A stretch of 64,000 bases of DNA. Origin: Actinomucor elegans. Its lineage: Eukaryota > Mucoromycota > Mucoromycetes > Mucorales > Mucoraceae. Both the position numbers and the translations under genes were made by a program. Positions within the stretch are counted from its first letter, which is position 1. Each line of letters begins with the position of its first letter. Positions 10,787-22,940 of the stretch are shown piece after piece. Under the pieces are notes generated by a model. That model was not told the DNA's origin. It made no database searches and worked only from the letters and a program-made list of their open reading frames with translations. Where the stretch lies: the NCBI GenBank assembly GCA_026027325.1, contig JAMSLZ010000002.1, forward strand, positions 124,001 to 188,000, in the 5' to 3' direction.

Positions 10787-11992
10787 ATGGACGTATCATA
10801 CGAAAGAAATGTCTCTACATTGTTAACAACGATCATCACCAATCTTGCTGGTATTGTATTACTTGGCGTAAGTGAGTACTGGAGGAAGAAAGGCGGCGGC
10901 TATACTATCACGCTTCCCGAAAACAACGAATATTTGTATGGATTGTTGATACTGCTAATCTGTCCCATTGGTATTATCAGTAATGCAGCACAATCTCTGT
11001 GTAGTTTAATCAAGGGCATATCTTTGGGTCTTTCATACAAGTATATTCGCCTACTGTCCTTTGCAACATATTATATCACGAGAAGAGACGGGGATGAAGG
11101 GATTGATATCGACGAAGAAAAAACGAATGGATTCGCTGCTGGTAATGATAATCTCAAAGGCAACAATCCCCTAATGGAGGCTCTGCTGCATGTCGATAGT
11201 TCTACTGGGTTTAACTTTCCAACAGTATGGGTTCCGAGAAACTGGTCACATGAAGTTAGTAAAATAGAAACCCCCTCTTACCTGATGGCTTTACCAAACG
11301 AAAGATATATTAGTCATCCTGATTTAGATGGAGCTTTTTCTATAAAAAGCTGCATGAGTTGCTTTTTTGGTAGCATGCAGTGTATTTCAGCAATAGTCAT
11401 ATCCTGTATGCGCTTACAAAATATCGATACAATACACACAATGGACGTTTTATCCATGTACACAAGTTATTTGCTGCTTTGCTCCGTAATATGTGTATCA
11501 TTTAGACCAGCTTACCATGTACGCCCTACTGTATGTATACCAGAAAACAAATTGATATTATGTCAACACATCAACAAAGAGTTGCGGTTCCAGAAATTGC
11601 GCTTGTGCATCCATTCGTTTTTTGATAAACGCCATTCACATGTATTACTTGGTGCTCTTCTATCAATACCGATATGTTTAATTGTCATTTTACTGATGTA
11701 CATCAACAGAAACAACACATTGCTATTTGTTCTAAGTGTAGTCTCAGTATTGGCCGTGGCGTTTGGATGCTTGGTTTGGAAATTAACGAAAGACTTTGAC
11801 AACCTGCTAATAAGCTTAGTGACACGTCCTCAACAAGGGGAAAAAGAATGGAGTGAAATATACTTATTCATGGTTTTTCTTCTGGCACTGGTGATATCCG
11901 GTTTGTCAATTGCGCTGGTAGTTTTTTCTTGCTTCAATGCCACAATCGAACAAAAATATCCAAGTAGTGCTAATTGGCTGCCTCATATATAA
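10787..11992 (+). CDS. Orphan multi-pass membrane protein
   Basis: Intronless frame of 401 residues that I do not recognise. Hydrophobic segments that could span a membrane lie at about residues 11-30, 50-68, 190-208, 222-240, 286-304, 308-328 and 355-380. A long polar, partly acidic loop separates the first two from the rest. Several cysteines sit in and near the third segment (IKSCMSCFFGSMQC). A TATA-like box about 50 bp upstream and the long open frame support it as a gene. Most neighbouring genes have introns, so the lack of them here stands out. No enzymatic or transporter motif is visible, and I do not assign a function. Confidence 0.65.
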   Translation: MDVSYERNVSTLLTTIITNLAGIVLLGVSEYWRKKGGGYTITLPENNEYLYGLLILLICPIGIISNAAQSLCSLIKGISLGLSYKYIRLLSFATYYITRRDGDEGIDIDEEKTNGFAAGNDNLKGNNPLMEALLHVDSSTGFNFPTVWVPRNWSHEVSKIETPSYLMALPNERYISHPDLDGAFSIKSCMSCFFGSMQCISAIVISCMRLQNIDTIHTMDVLSMYTSYLLLCSVICVSFRPAYHVRPTVCIPENKLILCQHINKELRFQKLRLCIHSFFDKRHSHVLLGALLSIPICLIVILLMYINRNNTLLFVLSVVSVLAVAFGCLVWKLTKDFDNLLISLVTRPQQGEKEWSEIYLFMVFLLALVISGLSIALVVFSCFNATIEQKYPSSANWLPHI

Positions 11993-13034
11993 ACATCACC
12001 AACACAAGCTAAATTACTTTTTATTCTCATAATATTAAATATATAGTATATATATATATATACATTCATTTTTACTGATATCTTGAATGAATCAAATGGT
12101 GTTGGCTATAGTTTAATAAACAATTTCAGTGTTTACATACATCGTCAAATATTGATGGTTGAAGTCAGCTATCAAAAGATTCTTAATTAAAATCGCAAAA
12201 TCGGTTCCATATTAGCAGCGAGCAAAGGTATTATGGGAGTATGTTTTTAATATAAGTATGTTCACTACTTTGCAAAGTATACTTTTCTATTTATTAATTT
12301 TTTTTTTTTTGTATAAAAAAAAAACTCAATGAATTGATGCTAAAGAAAGGCACTGCATGTATAACCAGCGCAGTTTTCCAACATGCGGCTTCAATATAAG
12401 ACACTCAGTGTATTGTATTGCAGTTAAATTGATCTCCTAACGAATGCTGTATCTTATTCTAATCATTATTTACTAGTTAGAAGCGGCATTTGACCGAGAT
12501 ATGTAGATGTTGTCTCTATTGGTTAGCATATCGATTCTTGGGAGATATTTTTTTTTTATTGATGTAGATAGATTTTCTGCTTGAGAAAGGGCTTTATTTA
12601 TTGTATGGTATACAAAAAAGAGGTAGTACCCTCTTTTTAACCACATTGTAGTTTACAGAGTTTGTGCATGTATGAAGAGCTGGTATATTCTGACGAAACT
12701 ACCAATATCGAATATCACAGTTTTTATTTCTATATCACACTATTTATGTAACTTGGATTTACAAAGTAATTACGTTTTTGCTCTCATCCATCCAGACAGG
12801 TTTGATTGCAGAACATGAATCTTTCTAGTTGAATACAATATATGTTTATTAGTTACAAGGGCCTACAGGTGATGATGATTAACTATTTACTATACTTTTT
12901 ACTAAGTATTTAGATATTTGATATATATGTATGTATATAAGTAATAAGAGATATTATGTTCTCTTTATAAAGAAAAGTGTTTTATAATACAGAGGTTGGT
13001 AATGCATCTACGAATGAAGCAGTATTCAATCGTC
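11993..13034. other. Intergenic DNA between convergent genes
   Basis: About 1 kb, very AT-rich, with an AT microsatellite near 12046-12062 and T-runs near 12298 and 12550. No gene is supported. Confidence 0.55.
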
Positions 13035-16000
13035 TTATTTTCTCTTGTGCAGATTAAAACCAAATTTGCTTTTAACATGATTGCTCCCCAAGTCGCCTTC
13101 AGTTTGTGTCTTTGTTTCAAAACTATTTGCATTAGTAGTGTGATCGCTGTGAGTTTTTGTCGATCGACCATTTCGCAACACGAGCTCTTGCTCTCGAACA
13201 ATATCGTTGTCGTTTGGATGATACTGATGCAAATAATGCTTGGCACAAATGCGAGGTATGTAACAGGTCACTACTGTTAAAATCAACATCATCCAATATA
13301 GACCGGTGCCAAACAAAGCATCTTGACCTGCAAAAATGAATGTATTGAATTGAGCAATAATACAGATAAAAGCGTAAAAGGCCAAGATAGATAATGAAAT
13401 AACCAAGACTTGAATCCAGGTGAAACTGTACAAGGAAAACATCACAATAAAGTTGGCTACAAAAACAGCGATGCTAGCCACAATTGTACCAAACTCATAA
13501 ACGCTGTGCTGATCTCTTCCATAAGGATCAATGGGACCACCAATCAAGAGTAAGAACGGGAAAAAGAAACAGATGACGGATTGAAAGATGGCATCAAAGA
13601 TAGTCAAGTAGAATCGCCAAGACTTAAACTTGTCATTACGAAGGCCCATACGGTACATTTCAGGATACAGCTGTGATATTCTTGCATTTACATCTTGGTC
13701 CCAGATGCCCAAGAAAATGATCGGTAGTGAGGTGAATATAAGATTGTATAACGCCACAAGTGTGTATTCAAAGAACATTGTACCATTAAACCTATACAAA
13801 TGAAAAAGTTAGGTTCAAGACTATCATGTTTCATACTAAATACTCACTGGCAGAAGATTTGATACCAAAACAATACAAACGTCCATACAATATTCTTAAA
13901 AAAGAAACCCATGATCATTTCAGTCGTTCTGAGATAAGACCATCGACCATGTACAATCAAGAGTTTTTGTAGAAAACGAAATTGAGCAATAGCGTAATCA
14001 GAAGCCATAACAGCTTGCCTACCCTCCACACCTGAAATACCAATGCCTACATTTGCTTCCTGGATCATAGAAACATCGTTTGCACCGTCACCAATAGCCA
14101 AGGTCATCACATTCAATCCTTTCTTTACCAAACGAACCACCTGTGCTTTCTGTTTCGGGCTGACTCGACAGCAGATGACACTAGAGCATTGCATTCCAAT
14201 CTCCAGCATCAAGTCCTTGTTCTTGGGTTCCAAAGCAAACTTGAGCGTGGTGCCATCAATCACCAAAGCACATTTTTTCTCTCCACTTAATTCAGTTACT
14301 TTCTTTAACGCTTTTTGCAGCTCCACTACCGTATTTTCACGCTCATCGGCCCTGACAACGACCAACTCCATATCCAAAGTAACCAAATTGCATGCAAAAC
14401 CAATATTGATGGCTGTCTCCGTTTTATCACCAGTGAGTACCCATAGTTTAATACCGGACTGAGCCAATTCTGCAATGGTTTCGGGCACACCATCCTGAAG
14501 CCGGTCTTCAATGGCAGTGCCGCCCATCAACAACATTTTCGTTTCAATTTCTTCGCTTACTTCCTCAATCTTTTCCTCGCGATTGTAAATAGCAGCGCTG
14601 GCTTCCTGATAGCGTCGATTCCACGTCTTGTACTCTTGTGGAGAAATGAAACGATACGCCAAACATAACGTACGCAAACCCTCATTAGCAAAGTTCTCCA
14701 GATGCTCCAATGTAATATCATGTAAATGCAACTGCGCTTGTTCCAATTCTTCTTGATCGCCAAACTCTGTACACAGTCGCTCATAAATCACAGAGTCGGC
14801 CCCTTTGCAAAGCAGCACAATTCTATCACTGCCATCCAAAGGTTTGATGATAACACTCATGCGCTTTCGAGTCGAGTTAAATTCAAGCACGTTCAACAGT
14901 TCGTATTTGGTTATTTTGCCCATGATTTCAGCTGTCAAGGTGTTTGCTTCTCGACCCAAATAGACAAATCCTAAATCGCGCGCTGATGCTACCAACGCTG
15001 CTTCATCAGGCGACTGTGCCTTGTACTCGATGATGTGCTTGTTCGTTTTATCAGGACGATCGGCAATGACGGTATGGCAGAGAGCCAAAGAAGTGCAAAA
15101 GTGTATCATGGCTGTTGAATGAGCGTCACCTCGAGCCAAATCATCATAAAACTTGGGATCAATGAAGGTTGGGTTAGGTCCAAGATACTTGTTTTCAAAA
15201 AGCTCATCTTGCTTCTGATACATGGTATGACGGGCATGATCCAAATTGAGTAGATTGTTTTCATCCAATATCTTTTCCGACAACATAGAGCCCCTACGGA
15301 TTTCAGCGCCAATACTAGTTTCAGTTTTACCGATACCATAAGCAATGCCACCGATGGTGCCTTTTCTTGCTTCCATCACGTTTTGTGTAAGTGTGCCTGT
15401 CTTGTCCGAAAAAATGTATTCAATTTGACCTAGATCATCTGAAATATTCCAGGTTTTAGGGATGCAGGTAGAATCACTGGGTTCGTGATACATGTCAATG
15501 TCAGCATAGATAAAGTAAGCCTGGGATATACGCAAAATAGGTTTGACTGATGTTGCATTATATATTTATATAGTATACTTACTGCCAATGTCTTTACTAT
15601 TTCAACAGAAATGTACAATGAAATAGGTACAATATTTTGATATAGAATTAAAGTAACCCTGTACAAGGTGATGGTTAAGATGCATACTTGCATTTTATTT
15701 TTACAGGTGCACTTACCAAAAAGTAACAAACCCAAGCCAAGAGGCACTAGTACCTTCAATACCAAAATCAAAGAATCGCGATGAACCAGGAGCATCAAAA
15801 TACACGCTCGATAAAATAGAACTAACAATACAAAGTACAGCCAAGACACCAAAGTTTGCAATGACCTATATAATAATAATGAGTAATGCTATTTGCATAT
15901 TCCTTGTTGACATTATACGTTACAAAAGGATTTGTTTGCTTGGCTATCTTGCTCCGCTTGGAAGGCGTTTTTCCAGAATTTAACATGATTTTTGTTTCAT

Positions 16001-17450
16001 CGCCCGTATAGACAATGATACCAATAGCCCATCTCGTATTTCTTAGCACACAGCCACGTAAAAGTAAATTATTATAAGTAACAGCCTCTGTCTTTTGATG
16101 CGATACACTAGCGGCATCATCTTCTTCATCCATGTTTTCAATGTCCCAACGCATCACACCGTTATATTGATAGAGGTTGGCATGAGGTGGCTCGCTTTCA
16201 AAGTAGAAATGCGCCCGTTCGCAATCATGGACTGAACGCAACTCTTCTGTAGCCTTTAATCCCTGACGCACCTTGAGATTTGTCTCACCATCCAAGTTCT
16301 GAGTCTCGACATAGCATAGATTGTCCTTTTCAGAAGTAGACAATATGATAATATCGGCAGGCACATCTTCATCGTTTCGAATCATGACATAGTCGCCTAC
16401 TTGCACGTCTTGCCATTGCACTTGATGCCACCACACTTTGCAGCATTCTGTTGGTGGATCACCTGGAGGTAACTCGGAGCATTTTAGAGCGCCAGGATGG
16501 ATTGATGAAGAACGACGTCTGGATGGTGCTCGATGAAGGACAGAATGAGGAATAGTACCAGGCCGATATATCTTTTTTCGCCCTTGGAGTATATTGCTGA
16601 ATTCGGATCGAAACGTATCTGATCGTTGACGTACTTGATCAAGGAATTTGACATTCTTCAATGGCGATTTCGTATTCTTAGCCGAAGCAGGTACTTTAAA
16701 ATCAGGAACTTCTGCAGCAGCTGCATCTGTAGCAGGAGGAGGGCTTTGTTCTTTTTCTTCCTCTTCCTCTTCCTCTTCTTCTACTTGATTTAACGGGCTC
16801 GTATCATGCTCAAAAAAGTCGCGATCGAGTTGTTGAATAGGTATGTCCTTATCAAGTGACATTCGATATGCATGAGTAAATCGGTTTTCTACACCCGCCA
16901 ACATGCAAAAGAAACCAAGAAATACTTCCAACAAGTAAATGGAGCTCTTTGTTTCTTCGGGTGTGTTGACATTGCGCCAATGACTAAGGGTAAGTGTTGT
17001 TGAGGAATTAACACGTTGATCGCTTTGATTTCGTTTGAGATCTTCAATGCCGTCTTTAATACCAGTGATGGCAAGGATACAGATAAGCGGTAGAGCAGCC
17101 ACAACAGGTTCTGCAGTGCCAAATAAAGGAATAGCTTGCAAAACAACGAGAAATAAAAAGTAGAGGTTGGCTACGTTACGAAACTGTTCAAACAGGTTTT
17201 TTGGTATAAAGGAAAGAGGTGTATATTTGGCTGTTCGAATACGGTTGGGTACATAGGCTTGGTGTACTATAGGCTGGCCTTGATCATCCAGCTCTGAGCT
17301 GGGTAGTGGCATGTTAACATAAATCTTTCTTCTATTCTGCATATATGAAGAGGTTGATTCTGTTCTTTGTAGCTCTTTTTCCAGCGCTTCATCGTACAAT
17401 GCTTGTTTTGCTTTCCGAGAAAAGAGTGCTTTAAAGCGTAATATGTTCAT
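13035..17450 (-). CDS. P4-type ATPase, phospholipid flippase (Dnf-like)
   Basis: Five exons, 17450..15924, 15865..15717, 15658..15583, 15520..13848 and 13791..13035, give 1393 residues. P4 hallmarks are TGIKDGIEDLKRN in the first third, the GETNLK actuator loop, PISLYISVEIVK in TM4, and the phosphorylation motif DKTGTLTQN (Asp about 623). Further on are GDGANDVSMIQEANVGIGI and the late membrane segments with NLIFTSLPIIFLGI. The family flips phospholipids from the outer to the cytosolic leaflet at the Golgi or plasma membrane, usually with a Cdc50 partner. A long insertion between the first membrane pair and the actuator carries a poly-Glu run and basic Ser-rich sequence, as in fungal Dnf1/2. 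All five joins keep phase exactly. Dnf1/2 versus Dnf3 is not settled. Confidence 0.94.
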
Positions 17451-18152
17451 GTTGCACGGGAAGTTTTATTTTTTATTTTTTATTTTTTGTTGCTTTAAAC
17501 AAAAAAAAGGTGTATTGTATGTAAAAGCACTCTTTTATTATGACAGAACTCTATAAAAGAAGAAAAATGCTTTGACAATAGAATAATAAAAAGAGTGCAA
17601 ATGCGGATAATGAAAAAAAAAAAAATATGGTTCACCTCAATTGTTAGTCAGGATAAAATCTACCGAGTGTGCGGACTTGAGCTTAATTGACCGCAACAGT
17701 AATCGGAGACATTGTTGACGCTCAAGCCTACTTCCTCTTAAGGTAGTGTATAACATTGACCATATCGGCGAGGAAAAATTCCTTTGTTCGATAAGCACTC
17801 CATAATGGCGCACTCAAATTGATTATCCATAGGCCATCTCTATTATTGTTTAGATACATCACTCTTGAAAATATTTAGTTTATAGGGCGCATTCTACAAA
17901 GAACAATTAACAATTCCATGATCTTTCAAAGCCATTCGTTCTAGTTTACACATGTAGGAAATTTACTTTCAATGATTTAATGCATATCATTTCTTTTTTT
18001 GGGTAATCCAAAGTTATTGTTCATTTACGCACTTACTAATGATGCCTTGTTAACAGCTTAGCAGACGTATTTTTGTGCATGTACAACTCATACAATGGCA
18101 GAAATACGTTCTTTTATTCATTTATTATACACGTAGTAATAGCATTAGCAAA
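17451..18152. other. Intergenic DNA between flippase start and PRMT5 stop
   Basis: About 700 bp with A/T runs just upstream of the flippase start and no open frame of interest. It should hold the flippase promoter and the PRMT5 3' end. Confidence 0.5.
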
Positions 18153-20425
18153 TTAAAGGCCTACATAATAAGAACGGCCAGCTACATTATGAATAGGTAA
18201 AACAGTCATTTCTTCACCATCCTTTCCATGCACAGCGGCAGTCCATTCATACCACACCTTTTTAGCATCTGTTAAGCGCCAGAATTGGAGTGATACTGTG
18301 GCGCCTCGAGGCACTTGAACGGGTGTACGGAGTGGGAAATAGATAGGGAACCAACTGAACATGCCAGGCGAGTGGGTCTTTGGGTGAATAGAGATAGTGA
18401 CATCCTTGTATAGTACACTTTCAAAATAGCCAGCAATACCATGCATAGCCATATCATGTTTAACTGTAAACTCAACATGACTATAACGTACATTATGTAG
18501 GTTATTGATGGGATCCCCGTTGGGTGGGATGTCTTGAGTATTAGGATGTTCAAAGGACCAGAGGGGTTTGGGTGAAGCAAGTTCGCATACTTGTTGGAAC
18601 ATGACTACGTAAGGTGTCTCATAGTGTTCAAGATCTTTGTATGCAGCCACATTGTTATTGAGTCGCGTTGAAGCTAAAGGCGAAGCAAATGCAGTGTAAT
18701 TAGCTGGAATAGAGATACCACCATCTAAAATACCAGCGTTGGCTTAGGGATTATTTGGTTGTGTTCATTTTATTTTGTTACCTTTGATGAATTTTTGAGC
18801 ACCATCTAAACATTCTGGAGAGAGTTCATTATCACCAAATGAACCAAGAAGCTCACTCACCAAGATATCGCACTACAAAACAATCTTGTTAGTAATTGAT
18901 CCATTACAAGTTATACACTTCTTTACCTTTGTAGGTGGGACCCATTTCCTCATATCAGCAAATACTAATGTTACTTTATCACCCCAAACATCTGCCTTAG
19001 CATTTTGAAGTCTATAGATAAAAATAAGTACAGTGTTGCGCCACTTAAAATTCATACTTACGTGACAAATGCATTTTGGTTCTTTTCCAGAGCATAGATA
19101 TGTACTTTGCGTTCAGACTTTTCAGCAGCACGTAAACAACAATTGACTAAAGGACCTCTGCCAGCACCAACAACCATAATTGTTCTATCATATTCATGGA
19201 TTAGTTTTTTTTTTTTTTTTTTTTTTTTTTGGTATATACACTATGAAATACATTACGAGACATAATCAGATCCATGCTCCACGCGGTCCAATAAAGCCTT
19301 GTATACAGCCTTTTCATACTGCTGATACTTGATAGGATCCTTTTCAAACACTTCGTAGGTTTGATTTTCCAAGTTATCCATCAATGGCTGTAAAGGAGCT
19401 TGCAAGAAATCTTGATAGCCTGTAGCAAATTGATCCACGTCATTCAAAGGAGGCAAATTGCGGTTGAGGTAGTTGATATACTCGCTGTACGAAGAAGGCT
19501 TGGCCTGTTTGTGCAATTGTGTTTGAGGAAGCGTGACAATGATATCAGGCTTCATCTTATCCATGAGCTTTTGAATAAATCGTTGATGAGGTTTCGTCAA
19601 GACAGGGTATCCTTTGGCATTAGATACAAAGATCTCGGCAGGAACAATCACTGCTTTGATAGGTTCAGCTAACCAAAGCTCGAGAAGTTGATCGTCGTTA
19701 GGCAACTCGGAAGTGATTTCAAGTGCAACATGGATCTTGGTATTGTATTCTGCCAAGGTTCTAAATCTATTCCATTGTTTCCAAGACAAGTTGCCCATTG
19801 GGTTTTGCTTATCTAATAGGGGCACTCTAACTAAAAACTAATAAAAATAAATAAAGACATGTAAGAACAAAATATTTGACTCAAATCTTCCGCATTTTTA
19901 CCTGAGTAAAAGACATAGTTTTGACAAGACTGTTGATAACACGAGCAGTATTGTATAAGCTTCCTTTGGGTAAAGCAGGGAAAATAAGACCTGATAAACT
20001 AATATGACATGCCCAATCAATTTCTTGCTTTAAAGCTAATTCAGAGCAAAGACGGGTCTCGGCATCAGTTGAATCAAGATGGATCCAATTAGCTAATAAA
20101 CCAGCCACTCTTCCAGACCATTCTAATACCAGGAACACATAAATATAATACATTGGTATAGTAAACAGGTTTGCTTACCAGCTGATTTGATAACGAGATC
20201 TTTACGATCAAATACAGGTCTGTCCTTCCAGGCCATATGAGTTCTTTTATCGATCGCGTTTTCTTCGTTTAATACGCGTCTGAAAGTAGGGTGGGATATA
20301 GGTGTTACAACAAAGTCATGGCCGGCTTCGTCAGCTTGAACAATGAAATTGCCGAGATCGTCATAATATTCGGTGGTTAGCAACCCCACACTACACATGC
20401 GAGAATTGTCAAGTTGATCAGCCAT
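18153..20425 (-). CDS. Protein arginine methyltransferase 5 (PRMT5/Skb1/Hsl7)
   Basis: Seven exons, 20425..20179, 20122..19902, 19837..19257, 19184..19062, 19011..18927, 18872..18782 and 18742..18153, give 645 residues; human PRMT5 has 637. The N-terminal TIM-barrel part is followed by the SAM-binding motif [11 protein letters not shown] at about residue 355. Next come VFADMRKW and the double-E loop [19 protein letters not shown], and then the C-terminal beta barrel with [13 protein letters not shown]. The enzyme makes symmetric dimethylarginine on histones and splicing proteins. In the third intron a 26-base T-run (A-run on the sense strand) precedes an ACTAAT branch site. The start follows directly from the first ATG of the conserved N-terminus. 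Confidence 0.95.
19205..19230. repeat. T26 homopolymer in PRMT5 intron
   Basis: An unbroken run of 26 T on the plus strand lies inside the ~70-nt third intron of the PRMT5 gene, making up over a third of that intron. Confidence 0.9.
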
Positions 20426-20723
20426 TTTTTATATGCAATTGGGGATTGAACAAAGAAGCTAAACAGGAAAAAAAAAACTGTCAAATTCTCAAACGCGCGG
20501 GGAAAACTATCAAACAAATTTATCTACCGTCCGAGATTTCAAAACCTGCTTTCATTCTTTTTGTCCACAAAACTAGTACTACTTTTGATTTTACTTTTAG
20601 GCCTAAAGATGCATTGATTAACTGAAGAGAATCAACTTCTGTTTAAACGTATATTATATAATAACTATACTTGGAGAAGGCAAAGCTTTTGAGAAAAATT
20701 CTTTTGCAAACTTAAAGCTTGTT

Positions 20724-21943
20724 TTATTGTGTTATATCAAGGAATACATCTTTCATAGCGCGAACAGTCAAATCATGTTTCAGCTTTGAAAAGAACAGGA
20801 TTTGCTCTTGATCCAAGGAACTTTCATCTAGTTGATCTTCTTGTTCTAATATAGATTGACCCTTTTTCCATCGTCTTATAACAATGTCAGTTGGAAATAT
20901 AGAGCTTTTATCTTTAAATGACATATCTACAACGACAGCGTCTTGAGATTGTAATTTTAGTTTGATCTTGAGGTTTGATAGGGATTCGTTTTGGAACTGC
21001 ACCCGAAAAGCGCTGTTATTTGATTTGCCAAGTTGATCTATTTCATAGGCTATCTCTCTTTTTGATACATAAGCTTGTACTTGAGCATGAACAATCCGTA
21101 TGAACGTCTATGTGTCAAAAATAGTTAGATAGATTGCATTTTTATAGAAAGTAGCTTCATTACATCAAAGTTATGCGGCAAGAGCTGTTTCTGTAATGTA
21201 TCCAGATGAATAAAGTGCGGTATAGTATGATGTTCGATCAAGAGCGGTTTATTGTATTTGTAATCAACTTCTGTTTCTCCTTTACTGTATATAATATAGT
21301 ACGGCTCTTTGTAACTCTTGTTGTAAAATGTCTCCAGTCGGATACAACTTCTGTTGCCAATGAATTGAAATATGGACCGCCCTGATAAACGGTGATAACT
21401 GACCATCTCTCGTACTAAGCATTTTTCTGCAGTTGCCATCAGTTTATTAAAGATCTGTCGTTCAAGTACGTTCAGTATATCAAGATCTCTTTTGTCTGGT
21501 TTTCATTTACCTCTTTTTGATAGTCATCCATTTCATAGTCATTTACTCGAGTAGGATCTATAACCATGGTCAACTAAACAATGGAAAGTATGTCGACATT
21601 ATTTTGAAACGAACCTTGAATTAAACTTGTGAGATGCGATACAGTGACAAACGACAGGTTTTCTTCTACAAGTTCTCTTCTTAGTTGCCTATCTCTTGCT
21701 GTTGCATTTGCCACTATGGTTATAACAATCAGTTATTTATATATATATATATATATTTGCCACTTATTCATTGAGATGTTTTGCTTACATCGTCGTCTCA
21801 AGTCTTTTATTTGAGCTTTTAATTTATCATTTTCACTTGGTAAGCTAAAAGAAAGAAAGTACATTAGCTACAAGGCATACATGTTGCAATGATGTCGCGA
21901 GATCCTACAATGTATCTTCGTCCATATCGAGTGAGCCCAGCAT
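20724..21943 (-). CDS. Kinetochore protein CENP-O / Mcm21 / Mal2 homologue
   Basis: Six exons, 21943..21909, 21844..21789, 21713..21615, 21557..21511, 21454..21164 and 21107..20724, give 303 residues (human CENP-O has 300). The N-terminal ~75 residues look coiled (DKLKAQIKDLRRR, RQLRRELVEENL). The core carries YHRLSGRSIFQF, IRLETFYNKSYKEPYYI, HHTIPHFIHLDTL and then IRIVHAQVQAYVSKR. These match the order of conserved blocks I recall for the CENP-O family. The protein is part of the COMA/CENP-OPQUR inner-kinetochore complex. A second in-frame ATG at 21925 is an alternative start. Every exon join keeps phase, which supports the model. The PRMT5 start lies about 300 bp downstream of its stop. Confidence 0.75.
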
Positions 21944-22940
21944 AAGAAAGCAAGTGAAAAGAAAAATTTTATGCGATTGGTGGTACTTGACCGGGAACAA
22001 TAGCTGTGTATAAATCGAAACTTGATAGATGTATATCAATGCATATACTAAAGGTTATCAGCGGTATATCCAAAGCCAGTTATGTTTACACAGTAGTGAG
22101 CATTTCTGTACACTCGAAATAATTTCGATTGTGAGGAATATGGTTGTTTCTTCAACGCCAAAGTGTAATGCTTTTAAATGAAAATGTTACAAAAACAAGG
22201 CATATACCTCGTACTCCCTATTTGAATCCAAACAAGACGAAAAAAGGCACAACTGTCAACCTGATTAAAGAGTTAAACATCTCAAAATTACATTGCATTC
22301 TCAATAGATATTGTAATTACATCTACTTTGAGTTACTATATTCAATATGATATTTATCTCAGATCATCCAAAAGATCCATAGAGCGTTAAAACTTGAGAC
22401 CCGGCTTCAGAATAATCCCAAAGGTATACTCAAACCAAAAATTCGACATATAAAAAAGCGCATTAGACTGTTCATGGGTCTGCGCGACAGCACGATTGCG
22501 AAGACGGTTTGAAGATATTGTAAGATTTCACTTTGGCTTCAACGGCAAAGAATGTGGATGTAATTGATATTGCAGATTGATTGGTGGCAATTTGTTGAGT
22601 TTTTGTCCACTCCCTTATAACTTTTCTACTTAATTGAATCAGTTATTATTTAATTATAAATCGCCATGGTTGATCTATTCATATCGCCTATTCTTCGCAT
22701 ACACCCTGTTATAATTATATAGTTTGACAAATTTATATAAATAAGCGAAACATTCTAGAGTTATTACACAAGCGTTCTTTTTTTTTTCTGGAGTTTCTAT
22801 GTCAACCCATCACTGCAAGCATTGACCAATGCTTCAAAATCGAAATAGGAAAGTGGGCGGTAGCCAATAAAACGCGTTCAAATAAAAACCCTGCAGCGAA
22901 AAAAAAAAAGGCGCGTTGATCTTTTTTCTTCATTGAAACC
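21944..22940. other. Divergent intergenic DNA between CENP-O and HIRIP3-like genes
   Basis: About 1 kb. A stretch around 22140-22540 reads as short protein-like fragments in shifting frames (for example FMGLRDSTIAKTV), possibly a dead coding relic of unknown kind. The final 100 bp hold an A/G-rich block before the HIRIP3 start. Confidence 0.4.

Noticed and set aside
22144..22540. Possible small gene upstream of the HIRIP3-like gene
   Set aside because: No consistent frame, start or family; protein-like words appear in different frames, so at most a relic.
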